From Acidobacteriota bacterium (GTDB taxonomy: Bacteria > Acidobacteriota > Vicinamibacteria > Vicinamibacterales > Vicinamibacteraceae), in the NCBI GenBank assembly GCA_023429845.1, contig JAEZCY010000359.1, positions 1 through 20,257 of the forward strand: a stretch of DNA of 20,257 nucleotides, read 5' to 3'. The notes beneath the pieces are model-generated. The model was not told the origin of the DNA. It ran no database searches and saw only the letters and a list, made by a program, of their open reading frames with translations. The position numbers were made by a program, and so were the translations under genes. Of this stretch, positions 6,770 to 14,456 are shown in pieces. Numbering within the stretch: position 1 is the first letter of the stretch; each line of letters opens with the position of its first letter.

Positions 6770-8478
6770 GGCGCAGTGCGGAAGACCGCGCCCGGCACCG
6801 AGAGGGGCGCCTCGGTCGTGTGGGCCGCTGGCCGGGCAGCTCCTGCCCCGGACCGCAGCGCCTCGCCGAGCACGCGCCCCTGGGATCCCGTGGGCGGCTC
6901 CACGCCGAGCAGCGCGGCAAGCGTCGGCGCCAGGTCATTCAGGGCTGCCCGCTCGTGATAGGTCCCGGCGGCGACGCCGGGGCCCATCAGAATCAGCGGA
7001 ATGTGGGCGTCGTAGCTGTACGGGGTTCCGTGCGTCGTGCCTGCGCCGGCCGTCATCCACAAGGGCTCCAGCACCACGTGCAGGTCGCCCGAGCGCTGGC
7101 GGTGATAAGCGCGCGTCACCCGTGCAGAAATGAGGTCCGTGGACATCTGCCCGGACAGGATCGCGTCCCGCGTATACACCCGCGCCACTGGCCGAACCGC
7201 CGATGCCGCGTCTGCGGCCACGGCACGAGCCTCGGCGGCGTCCACGCCGCGGCTCGCCATCAGCGCATGATCCAGGTAGATGTGCGGCAGCGCCGTCCGC
7301 TCGATCCACGCGCCCTCGCCGAAGCGCGCGTCGAGCGCCGCATCGACCGCGTCGGTCAACTCGCGCGTCTGGAACCGGCCCCCGGGCACCCGCCGCCGCG
7401 CGGCAACCTCGGGCGTCGGGGCCACCCCGTGGTCGGTCGTGAACGCGACCAGCACGTGTGCCAGCCCCACCCGCCGGTCCACCTCGGCAAGCAGTTCCTC
7501 GATCTGCCGGTCGGTCTGGATCGTCATTTCCCGCACCTCCGGCGACTCGGGGCCATAGGTGTGCCCCACCGAATCGTTCGACGAGAAGCTCACCGTGAGC
7601 ACGTCGGTGACGCCGCGCTGCCCGAGCTGCTCGTGCTCCAGGGCGGACCGGGCCATGGCCAGCACCAGCTCGTTGCCGGCGGGACTCGCCAGCACGGCCG
7701 TGTTGAGCGCGCTGCCGGGCTCCCCTGGGTAGGCATGCATGCCGCCGTCGAAACGCCACTGTTTGCCGGCATAGGAGTCCGGAATGTGCCGGGCGTTCAC
7801 CGCCTCGACCCACGGAGGCAAGGCGTCGCGGTAGTACGTGGTCGTCACGAACCGGCCGCCGCGGAAGAAGTACGCGGCGTCGGCGGCGTGGCCCGCGGGC
7901 AGGATGGCGCTGCGGTCCTTGATGGAGATGCCGATGACGCGCGGCGCCCCCGGCACGCCGGCCTCCTCGCGCGAGGCGAGCTTCAACTGGTCGCCGAGGG
8001 TCGTCACAAGCAACCGACGGGGCGACGCGCCGATGCCGGCGTTCTCGTTGCCGCCGACGACCTGCACCGTCTTGTCGGTGATGCTCTCCACCATGGCGTG
8101 GGAGGAGCGCTCGTACCAGGCGTTGTCGATGATGCCGCTGATGCTGGGCGTCGCCCCCGTCAACATCGTCGAGTGGCCCACCGCCGTGACCGTGTGACCG
8201 TGCTCGAGATGCGCGTCGGTGAACACCGCGCCCCGCGTGAGGAGCGTCCGGAACCCGGCCTTCGGCGGCCCGAATCTCCAGAAATAGTCCGCGCGGAACT
8301 GATCCACGGCGACGAGCAGCACCAGCCGGACGGCCGGCCCCTGGTCTGCCGCGCGTGCCTGGCGCGCCGCGCGGGGGCGCGCTGGGGCCTGGGCAGCCGA
8401 CACGGTGAAGGTGGGGTGGACGACAAGCGCAACGAGCGCCACCCAGGAGGCGAGAGCACGAAACGGCCGGCAGGACAT
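6766..8478 (-). CDS. secreted PafA-like alkaline phosphatase
   Basis: A 570-aa member of the type I phosphodiesterase/nucleotide pyrophosphatase superfamily, closest by motif to PafA, a phosphate-insensitive phosphomonoesterase. The signal peptide lies at about 1-30. Asp59 in VAVDQFRADYF is a metal ligand. The nucleophile is Thr98 in TVTAVGHST, and Asn119 in GIIDNAWY lies 21 residues later, the same spacing as Thr79/Asn100 of PafA. ISIKDRSAILPAGH supplies Lys187 and Arg189, equivalent to the PafA Lys/Arg pair. Further metal motifs are SSNDSVGHTYGPES, TTDHG and YDAHIPLIL. The frame stays open far upstream (to 9936), but that part is antisense to another gene. The start at 8478 is set by the signal peptide and by TATGCT 8 nt upstream. 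It likely releases phosphate from organic esters in the periplasm. Confidence 0.88.
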   Translation of the reverse strand: MSCRPFRALASWVALVALVVHPTFTVSAAQAPARPRAARQARAADQGPAVRLVLLVAVDQFRADYFWRFGPPKAGFRTLLTRGAVFTDAHLEHGHTVTAVGHSTMLTGATPSISGIIDNAWYERSSHAMVESITDKTVQVVGGNENAGIGASPRRLLVTTLGDQLKLASREEAGVPGAPRVIGISIKDRSAILPAGHAADAAYFFRGGRFVTTTYYRDALPPWVEAVNARHIPDSYAGKQWRFDGGMHAYPGEPGSALNTAVLASPAGNELVLAMARSALEHEQLGQRGVTDVLTVSFSSNDSVGHTYGPESPEVREMTIQTDRQIEELLAEVDRRVGLAHVLVAFTTDHGVAPTPEVAARRRVPGGRFQTRELTDAVDAALDARFGEGAWIERTALPHIYLDHALMASRGVDAAEARAVAADAASAVRPVARVYTRDAILSGQMSTDLISARVTRAYHRQRSGDLHVVLEPLWMTAGAGTTHGTPYSYDAHIPLILMGPGVAAGTYHERAALNDLAPTLAALLGVEPPTGSQGRVLGEALRSGAGAARPAAHTTEAPLSVPGAVFRTAP

Positions 8479-8486
8479 GTCGTCCA

Positions 8487-8492
8487 AGCATA
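8487..8492 (-). promoter_or_regulatory. putative -10 element of the pafA-like gene
   Basis: TATGCT on the minus strand, 8 nt before ATG 8478, consistent with a leaderless or near-leaderless transcript. It lies in the 84-bp divergent gap shared with the amidohydrolase at 8563, whose own candidate -10 (TAAGCT, 8507-8512, plus strand) would leave a leader of about 44 nt. Confidence 0.4.
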
Positions 8493-8562
8493 GCCGGGCG
8501 GTGCGGTAAGCTTCACCCGCTTTCGTGGTGCCTGACCTTTCGGTGGAGTGAAACAGGATTCG

Positions 8563-9897
8563 ATGACACCTCGCACGCCCGGACTCACGAGACGTCGCCT
8601 GCTGGCTCTGGCTGCCGCGGGCGCATATGGCGCACCCTTCGCGCGCGCCGCGGCCTTCACACAGCAAGGCGACGGGACGCTGGTCCTCGAAGCCCCCCGC
8701 CTGTTCGATGGCACCACCCTGGTTGCCACGTCGGGGGCACGCGTTGTCGTGCGCGGAGGCCGCGTCGTGGCCGCGGGCGCCGCAGCGGCCGTGCCTGCGC
8801 CAGCGGGCGCGCCGGTGTTGCGGGTGCCGGACGGCACGATTCTGCCGGGACTGATCGACCTGCATTTCCATATCGAGGAGGACCCGCGCCTCGCGCTGAG
8901 GCAGCTCGCGCACGGCGTGACCGCCTACCGCGATCCCGGCGAATGGCTCGAACTGCACGCCTCGCTGCGCGACCGCATCGCGGCCGAGCGGCTGCCAGGG
9001 CCGCGCCTGTTCCTGACCGGCCCACACCTGGATGGTGAACAGCCCGCGTACCCGAAGGATTCGGTGGTGGTGCGCGACCCGGAGGAAGCGCGGCGCCAGG
9101 TGCATCGCGCGGTAGACGGGGGGGCCACCGCCATCAAGATCTACTTCCGCCTGCCGCTGGCGAGCGCGCTGGCCGTGATCGAGGCATGTCGCGAGCGAGG
9201 CGTGCCGAGCACCGCCCATCTCGAGATCCTGGACGCCTCCGTCCTTCTCGACGCAGGCCTCACCGGCATCGAACACATCACCTCGTTCGTCCAGTGCATC
9301 GTCGCGCCGATGGTGGCGGAACGCTACCGGCAGAGCGTGCTGATCGCCAACGGCGCCCGCGGCGACGGACGGTACGCGTTGTTTGCCGGCGCCGACCTCG
9401 ACGGACCCGAGGCCAGACGGCTGTATGCGAGCGTCGAGCGCAACCGGCCGTTCGTGGATGCCACCCTCGCGGTGTTCGAGGCGCGCGCGACCGACCCCGC
9501 ACGCAAGAACAGCACGGTGACGCCTGCCGACCGCGCACGTGGCTTCCAGGCGATGCAGGCGCTCGTGAAGCGTCTGCACGAGCGGGGCGCACGCGTCGTG
9601 ATGGGCGGACACACGGAGGTACCCCACGCCGGACGTGGCGAGGCTCCCTGGCGGGAACTGGAACTGCTCGTGGCGGCCGGGCTGACGCCAACGGAGGCAC
9701 TCGTCGCGGCGACGCACAATGCGGCGGCGTTCCTCGGGTCGGGCGGTGCCGACCTCGGCGCCGTGCGGCCGGGCGCGCACGCCGACCTGCTGGCGGTGGA
9801 CGGCAATCCGCTCGCCGACATCGCCGACATCCGACGCGTCCGCCACGTCGTGGCGGCGGGCCAACCGGTGGACATCGACCGGCTCGGCAAGGAATGA
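8563..9897 (+). CDS. Tat-exported amidohydrolase (imidazolonepropionase-like group)
   Basis: A 444-aa metal-dependent hydrolase. The N-terminus (LTRRRLLALAAAGAYGAPFARA) is a twin-arginine-type signal, so it is folded before export. A small beta domain (about 38-98) precedes the TIM barrel. Metal motifs are LIDLHFH (His101, His103), AIKIYF with Lys192 as the likely carboxylated lysine, STAHLEI with His219 and GIEHIT with His238. In the position where most relatives have GTD there is GGHTE (His350), an oddity. The closing motif is LVAAGLTPTEALVAATHNAA. The start at 8563 has AGGA 4 nt upstream; a GTG at 8548 is possible. Its TGA overlaps the ATG of the M20 peptidase, so the two are coupled and may process the same peptide or N-acyl substrate. 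Confidence 0.88.
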   Translation: MTPRTPGLTRRRLLALAAAGAYGAPFARAAAFTQQGDGTLVLEAPRLFDGTTLVATSGARVVVRGGRVVAAGAAAAVPAPAGAPVLRVPDGTILPGLIDLHFHIEEDPRLALRQLAHGVTAYRDPGEWLELHASLRDRIAAERLPGPRLFLTGPHLDGEQPAYPKDSVVVRDPEEARRQVHRAVDGGATAIKIYFRLPLASALAVIEACRERGVPSTAHLEILDASVLLDAGLTGIEHITSFVQCIVAPMVAERYRQSVLIANGARGDGRYALFAGADLDGPEARRLYASVERNRPFVDATLAVFEARATDPARKNSTVTPADRARGFQAMQALVKRLHERGARVVMGGHTEVPHAGRGEAPWRELELLVAAGLTPTEALVAATHNAAAFLGSGGADLGAVRPGAHADLLAVDGNPLADIADIRRVRHVVAAGQPVDIDRLGKE

Positions 9898-11042
9898 CCC
9901 CGACGATGCGCGACCTGCGGGGCGCGTGCCTCGCACGCGCGAGCTGGCTACTGGACACCGCGAAGCAGCTCGCCCGCATCGAATCGCCCAGTGGCGACGC
10001 CGCAGCGCTCGACCAGTGCGGCAACGCCGTGGCGGGCCTCCTCGAGGGAATCGGCGCCACTGTCGAGCGGGTGGCGCAGGCAGGCACGGGCGCGCACCTG
10101 CTGGGCACCCTCGGCGCCGGGCGTTCGCAGGTGTTGCTCCTCGGTCATCTGGACACGGTGTGGCCGGTCGGCACGCTTGCGACGATGCCCGTGGAGGTCA
10201 GGGACGGCCGGCTCTTCGGTCCCGGGACGTTCGACATGAAGGCGGGGCTGGCGATCGCCATGCTTGCGGCCTCGATCGCCGCGCCGAGCCTGCAACGCGT
10301 GCATGTCCGCCTCCTCGTTACCACGGACGAGGAAATCGGCAGCGCGACGTCTCGCGCGCTGATCGAGGCCGAAGCCCGCTCGAGCGACGCCGTGCTGGTG
10401 TTCGAGCCGGCACTCCCCGGCGGTGTGCTGAAGACGGCCCGCAAGGGCGTCGGCACCTTCCACCTCGAGGCCCGAGGCATTCCGGCACACGCCGGGATTG
10501 CGCCGCAGGACGGCGCGTCAGCCATCACCGAGATCGCCCGCCAGGTGCTCGCCCTCGAGGCGCTCGAGGCGCCGGCGCGCGGCACCACCATCAATACCGG
10601 CCGGCTGGCCGGCGGATCGCGCTCGAACGTGGTGGCCGAGTACGCCGAGGCCGAGATCGACGTGCGCGTGGCGGAGGCGGGCGAGCAGGCCCGCATCGAG
10701 CGCGCGTTCCGCGAACTCGCTCCGACCGATGCACGCGTGCGCCTGGACTGGCGTGGCGGCTTCTCACGCCCGCCCCTGGAGCCAGGACCTCACGTGCAGC
10801 GGCTGTATGCGCTCGCGCGCGACGCCGGCGCCGCGATCGGCCTCGACGTGCGTGCCGGGTCGACGGGCGGCGCCTCGGACGGCAATTTCACGGCGGCGAT
10901 CGGCGTGCCCACGCTCGACGGACTTGGCGCCGTCGGCTATGGCGCGCATGCCAGACACGAGCACGTCGAGATCGCGTCGCTGCCCGACCGCGCCGCACTT
11001 GCCGCGGCGATCCTCGTCGCCATCGACGCGCACGGCGTGTAG
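9894..11042 (+). CDS. M20-family metallopeptidase (carboxypeptidase G2-like / N-acyl-amino acid hydrolase)
   Basis: A 382-aa two-zinc hydrolase that removes a C-terminal amino acid or an N-acyl group. The catalytic domain has GHLDTVW (His85, Asp87), GTFDMKAG (Asp114, bridging), TTDEEIG (Glu146 catalytic base, Glu147 ligand), VFEPAL (Glu171) and a final HEHVEI near the C-terminus. The dimerisation domain carries GIPAHAG. Order and spacing match carboxypeptidase G2. No signal peptide is seen, so it is likely cytoplasmic. The start at 9894 overlaps the preceding stop (ATGA); a second ATG at 9906 is possible. It converges on the racemase gene. In the known N-succinyl route an M20 enzyme is the L-specific desuccinylase, so this protein is a candidate for that step. 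Confidence 0.87.
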   Translation: MTPTMRDLRGACLARASWLLDTAKQLARIESPSGDAAALDQCGNAVAGLLEGIGATVERVAQAGTGAHLLGTLGAGRSQVLLLGHLDTVWPVGTLATMPVEVRDGRLFGPGTFDMKAGLAIAMLAASIAAPSLQRVHVRLLVTTDEEIGSATSRALIEAEARSSDAVLVFEPALPGGVLKTARKGVGTFHLEARGIPAHAGIAPQDGASAITEIARQVLALEALEAPARGTTINTGRLAGGSRSNVVAEYAEAEIDVRVAEAGEQARIERAFRELAPTDARVRLDWRGGFSRPPLEPGPHVQRLYALARDAGAAIGLDVRAGSTGGASDGNFTAAIGVPTLDGLGAVGYGAHARHEHVEIASLPDRAALAAAILVAIDAHGV

Positions 11043-11084
11043 CGATCGCGCGCCTCCGTCCGTCGCCCAGGGGGCGGCGGCTAC

Positions 11085-11215
11085 GCAGCAGGAGAACCCA
11101 GGGAGCGACGGCTCGCAGCAGGAGAACCCAGGCGACGCCCGAGGAGGAACCCAAGCGGCGACGGCGACGCGGCAGGAGGGACCCAGGGGCCAACGGCGCC
11201 GTACGAGGAGGGACG
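11085..11215. repeat. degenerate tandem repeat of about 30 bp
   Basis: GCAGCAGGAGAACCCA occurs at 11085-11100 and again at 11115-11130, exactly 30 bp apart. Decayed copies follow, with cores GGAGGAACCCA (to 11153), GCAGGAGGGACCCA (to 11185) and GAGGAGGGACGCC (near 11205). It fills most of the 228-bp gap between two convergent genes, which otherwise holds no gene or clear terminator. Intervals are irregular and spacers are not unique, so this is a decaying minisatellite rather than a CRISPR. Confidence 0.65.
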
Positions 11216-11270
11216 CCTGCCGGGGGGCGGGACGGCCACGTGGGACCGAGGACGGCCAGGTCCGGCGACG

Positions 11271-12440
11271 TCAGGCGGTGAACACCTGCCGGTCTACGGT
11301 GATCTCGTCGAGGAAGTCCTCGTCCAGCTCGACACCGATGCCGGGGCGCTTGGGCACCTCCACGGTGCCGTCGGGCGCTACCTCGAACGGCCGGGTGACG
11401 ATGTCGCGGGTCCAATACCGCTTGCTGGCGGAGATGTCGCCGGGCAGCGTGAAGTTCGGCAGACTCGCCAGCGCCACGTTGTGGGCGCGACCGATGCCGC
11501 ACTCGAGCATGCCGCCACACCACACCGGCGCGCCGTGTGCGTGACAGACGTCATGGATGCCGAGTGCCTCGGTGTAACCGCCGACTCGCCCGATCTTGAT
11601 GTTGATCAGCCGGCAACTCCCGAGCGCCAGTGCCTGCGCCGCGGCGCGGGCGTGCACGATGCTCTCGTCGAGGCAGATGCCGGTGCGGATCTGTTGCTGC
11701 AGCGCCTGGTGATCCACCAGATCGTCGTGCGCCAACGGCTGCTCGATCATCAGCAGGCCGAACGCGTCGAGCTCGCGCAGGTGCGCGGCATCGGCAAGCG
11801 TGTACGCGCTGTTGGCATCCACCGACAGGAGCCCGTCCGGATAGCTCGCCCGGACGGTGCGCACCACGTCGACGTCCCAGCCCGGCTTGATCTTCAACTT
11901 GATCCGCTGGTAACCCTGCGCCACGTGCGCCAACACCTGCTCGACCAGCGTGGGCACGTCCTTCTCGATTCCGAGACTCACCCCGACCGGGACCCGATCG
12001 CGCGCACCGCCGATGGCCTCGGCCACCGAGATGCCCCGCGAGCGGGCAGCCAGATCCATGAACGCGAGTTCGAGCCCCGCCTTCGCCATCCGGTGGCCCT
12101 TGAAGCGGCGCAGCGCTGCGGCCACATCCTGCACGGACGACAGCGTGCGCGACAGCAACTCGGGCACGAAGCAATCGGCCAGCACGTGGCGAGCCGTGGT
12201 GACGGTCTCGTCGCTGAAGAGTGGCGCCGTGTCGGCCACGATCTCGCCCCAGCCCTCGACTCCGTCGGCCTCCATGCGCACGAGCGGCACGAGTCGGGCG
12301 TCGATGCGGCCAAAGCTCGTCTCGAACGGCCTGACGAGCGTCAGGCGCACGAGCCGCACCTCCACGGACGCGAGCCGGACGGCAGCAGCAGCAGACAACG
12401 AGCGGGGCGGTGCAGGGGGGGACAGATCTCGGTTCGGCAT
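11271..12440 (-). CDS. menC: N-succinylamino acid racemase / o-succinylbenzoate synthase, enolase superfamily
   Basis: A 389-aa member of the muconate-lactonising subgroup, type-2 MenC/NSAR family. Known members make o-succinylbenzoate for menaquinone, racemise N-succinylamino acids, or do both. The N-terminal capping domain has VRPFETSFG at 36-44. The barrel has VGVSLGIEKD (152-161), the KxK motif IKLKIKPGWD with catalytic Lys183, Mg ligands Asp208 (VDAN), Glu233 (IEQPL) and Asp258 (LDES), the second catalytic Lys282 (INIKIGRVGG) and WCGGMLECGIGRAHN. No other men gene is nearby, while a GNAT partner is divergent 86 bp away, which favours the racemase role. ATG 12440 is chosen over GTG 12443 because TACGAT lies exactly 7 nt upstream; about 25 N-terminal residues are extra to the family. 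Confidence 0.88.
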   Translation of the reverse strand: MPNRDLSPPAPPRSLSAAAAVRLASVEVRLVRLTLVRPFETSFGRIDARLVPLVRMEADGVEGWGEIVADTAPLFSDETVTTARHVLADCFVPELLSRTLSSVQDVAAALRRFKGHRMAKAGLELAFMDLAARSRGISVAEAIGGARDRVPVGVSLGIEKDVPTLVEQVLAHVAQGYQRIKLKIKPGWDVDVVRTVRASYPDGLLSVDANSAYTLADAAHLRELDAFGLLMIEQPLAHDDLVDHQALQQQIRTGICLDESIVHARAAAQALALGSCRLINIKIGRVGGYTEALGIHDVCHAHGAPVWCGGMLECGIGRAHNVALASLPNFTLPGDISASKRYWTRDIVTRPFEVAPDGTVEVPKRPGIGVELDEDFLDEITVDRQVFTA

Positions 12441-12447
12441 CACGCGG

Positions 12448-12453
12448 ATCGTA
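12448..12453 (-). promoter_or_regulatory. putative -10 element of the racemase gene
   Basis: TACGAT on the minus strand, 7 nt before ATG 12440 and with no Shine-Dalgarno site at normal spacing. It shares the 86-bp divergent gap with the GNAT promoter at 12514-12519. Confidence 0.4.
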
Positions 12454-12513
12454 CCGCCTCGCGCGCGGCGGCAGATTCACGGACGGGATCTGCACGGCCC
12501 GCCCGCCGCCTTG

Positions 12514-12519
12514 TATTCT
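12514..12519 (+). promoter_or_regulatory. putative -10 element of the GNAT gene
   Basis: TATTCT, the best match to TATAAT in this set, followed by exactly 7 nt and ATG 12527. It is the only T/A-rich spot in the divergent gap. Confidence 0.45.
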
Positions 12520-12526
12520 GTTCAGG

Positions 12527-13381
12527 ATGTCGGCCGCTCCCTCTCCGGTCTCTCACCCCGCCGACGCGGATCGCCTGTCGGTGGAGTTCCGCGAGTTGAC
12601 CCACGTGGACGACCTTCGCCTCGTCCAGGAAATGGAGCGGCGCGTCTGGGGCCTCGGAGACCTCGACGTGAGCCCCGTGCTGCTGCTCGTGGCCCTCGTG
12701 AAGTCGGGAGCGCTGGTGCTTGGCGCGTTCGTGGACGGCGCGCTCCGCGGATTCGCGTTCTCCATGCCCGCCGACCGTCACGGCCAGCGGGCCCACTGGT
12801 CGCACATGACCGGTGTGGACGATGCGGCGCGCAGCGCAGGACTCGGGACGCTGCTCAAGTTCGAGCAGGCGCGACGGGTGGCCGCCCGCGGGTACACGCG
12901 CATCCAATGGACGTACGACCCACTTCAGAGCCTGAACGCGCACCTGAACCTGGTGAAGCTCGGCGCACGCGCCTTCGAGTATGCCGAGCACGTGTACGGC
13001 GATTCCGCCAGCGACCTGCACCGGGGCGCGCCGACCGACCGCTTCATCGCGACGTGGGACGTCGAGGCCGACGGCACGCCGCGCCGCTCGTCGCTGATCA
13101 CGCGGGTCGAGACCGAGACGTGCCGGGCGGCGGGGCTCGTGGAGTCGAGTGCCGCCGGATGGGACGTCTACCGCCCCGCAGGGCGCCTGCCCGACACGCC
13201 TGTGGTGTCGGTGCCCGTGCCGCGCCGCTTCTCGGCGATGCTCCAGGCGTCGCCGGACCTGGCGACCGAATGGCGCCTGCAGACACGCGCGCAGTTCCAG
13301 GAACTCTTCGCGCGCGGCTACGAGGCCGTCTCGTTCCGCCGGACCGCCGACCAGGGCGAGTATCTGCTGGTCAAGCCGTGA
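12527..13381 (+). CDS. GNAT acyltransferase of the COG3375 type, probable N-succinyltransferase
   Basis: A 284-aa cytoplasmic protein with one N-terminal GNAT domain (about 19-165) and a C-terminal extension (about 175-284). The acyl-CoA-binding segment is MTGVDDAARSAGLGTLLK, with the pyrophosphate loop at 102-107. It is followed by IQWTYDPLQSLNAHLNLVKLG, a hallmark of the COG3375 group. In Geobacillus kaustophilus a protein of this type, encoded with an N-succinylamino acid racemase, transfers succinate from succinyl-CoA to D-amino acids; that role is inferred here from the divergent racemase gene. ATG 12527 is supported by the 7-nt spacing to TATTCT. The gene converges on the glycerophosphodiesterase gene through a heptamer repeat. 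Confidence 0.85.
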   Translation: MSAAPSPVSHPADADRLSVEFRELTHVDDLRLVQEMERRVWGLGDLDVSPVLLLVALVKSGALVLGAFVDGALRGFAFSMPADRHGQRAHWSHMTGVDDAARSAGLGTLLKFEQARRVAARGYTRIQWTYDPLQSLNAHLNLVKLGARAFEYAEHVYGDSASDLHRGAPTDRFIATWDVEADGTPRRSSLITRVETETCRAAGLVESSAAGWDVYRPAGRLPDTPVVSVPVPRRFSAMLQASPDLATEWRLQTRAQFQELFARGYEAVSFRRTADQGEYLLVKP

Positions 13382-13399
13382 ACTGTTAGCCTCGTCGTA

Positions 13400-13442
13400 C
13401 GTTCGGCGTTCGGCGTTCGGCGTTCGACGTTCCGACGTTCCC
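13400..13442. repeat. heptanucleotide tandem repeat CGTTCGG
   Basis: Six 7-bp units: three exact CGTTCGG (13400-13420), then CGTTCGA, CGTTCCG, and CGTTCCC after one inserted base. The array occupies nearly all of the 60-bp gap between two convergent genes and runs up to the stop codon of the minus-strand gene. No terminator hairpin is visible. Confidence 0.8.
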
Positions 13443-14359
13443 TATCGCGCCTGATCCGGGTTGTCGGTGATCACGCCGTCCACGCCGTGCGTCAGCGCCG
13501 TCTGCATTTCCTCGCGCACGCCGGCAAACCCGCTGCCCACAGCCGTCGCCCGATAGGTGTAGGGCGTGACAGGCATGCCCCGGGCATGCGCGCGCGCCAC
13601 GAGCGTGGGGTCGTGCGCAATCACCTGCTTGTCGGGGCTGAGACCGGTGGCAAACGTTCGGACCTGCGCAAGACCGGCCTCCGACGCCCAGCGCGCCGCA
13701 TCGGCAGGGCCGAACAGGAGATGCAGCGGCAACGGTGTCTTCAGCTCCCGCGAGAGGATCTCCAGGCTGCTCACCGTGAACGACTGCACGACGATCGGCG
13801 TCCTCGGGTCGGCCCACGGTTGATCGAGCCCCGCGGCTTTCAGCTCGCGCAGCATCTCGGCCTCGATGCCCGGATAACGGTCCGGTGCCTTGAGCTCGAT
13901 GTAGAGGCCGGTCCGGCCCTTGACGGCCTCGATGGTCTCCCGAAACGTGGGGATGCGCGTGCCGGTAAACTTCGCGTCGAACCACCGCCCCGCGTCGAGC
14001 CGCCTGATTTCGGCGAGCGTGAAATCGGCGAGCGGCCACTGCCTCCGTGTCTCGCTGCGGACGGTGACCTGCCTGCCACGGTCGGGGAACACCGTCTCCA
14101 CGTCGGTCGTCCGCTCGAGCGTCAGGTCGTGCAGGCACACGAGCGCGCCGTCGCGGGTCCGTTGCAGGTCGATCTCGACGAACGTCGCGCCCTGCGTAGC
14201 GGCGAGCGTGAACGCCGGAACGGTGTTCTCGGGCGCGTAGGCTGACGCCCCACGGTGTGCAACGACCCATGGCGTGGCCGGAGGTCCGCCCGCCCGCGGC
14301 ATGGCGGTCAGTGCAACGCCGAGGAAGAGCAGCAGGGATGTGGCCCGAAGTATCGACAT
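13442..14359 (-). CDS. secreted glycerophosphodiester phosphodiesterase
   Basis: A 305-aa GDPD-family enzyme that cleaves glycerophosphodiesters to glycerol 3-phosphate and an alcohol. The signal peptide is MSILRATSLLLFLGVALTAMP. The family motif is complete: WVVAHRGASAYAPENT with His35, Arg36 and Glu44, then VEIDLQRTRDG with Glu62 and Asp64 as metal ligands, and CLHD with His77 as the second catalytic histidine. Later motifs include IELKAP and DGVITDNPD near the C-terminus. Length is normal for periplasmic GlpQ-like enzymes. The ATG at 14359 has AGG 6 nt upstream. It lies 96 bp behind the porin gene on the same strand, with a heptamer array between, so co-transcription is possible but not needed. 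With the PafA-like enzyme it suggests scavenging of organic phosphate. Confidence 0.93.
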   Translation of the reverse strand: MSILRATSLLLFLGVALTAMPRAGGPPATPWVVAHRGASAYAPENTVPAFTLAATQGATFVEIDLQRTRDGALVCLHDLTLERTTDVETVFPDRGRQVTVRSETRRQWPLADFTLAEIRRLDAGRWFDAKFTGTRIPTFRETIEAVKGRTGLYIELKAPDRYPGIEAEMLRELKAAGLDQPWADPRTPIVVQSFTVSSLEILSRELKTPLPLHLLFGPADAARWASEAGLAQVRTFATGLSPDKQVIAHDPTLVARAHARGMPVTPYTYRATAVGSGFAGVREEMQTALTHGVDGVITDNPDQAR

Positions 14360-14420
14360 CGCGACCTGAGCATCCCAGCATTCTCCCGAAACGCCAAGCG
14401 CCCGGCTCCGTTCCGCGCCC

Positions 14421-14456
14421 CCCGTTGGCCGATTCCCGGTTGCCCGTTGCCCGTTC
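14421..14456. repeat. heptanucleotide-like tandem repeat CCCGTTG
   Basis: Units CCCGTTGG, CCGATT, CCCGGTTG, CCCGTTG and CCCGTTC run to 14456 and touch the TAG (14456-14458) of the porin gene on the minus strand. Placement is the same as for the array at 13400-13442, with a different unit sequence. Confidence 0.65.

Noticed and set aside
6766..9936. A 1056-codon minus-strand frame around the phosphatase
   Set aside because: The upstream half is antisense to the amidohydrolase at 8563-9897. The signal peptide at 8478 marks the real start.
11085..11215. Possible CRISPR array
   Set aside because: Only two good copies, irregular intervals, spacers resembling each other, no cas genes.
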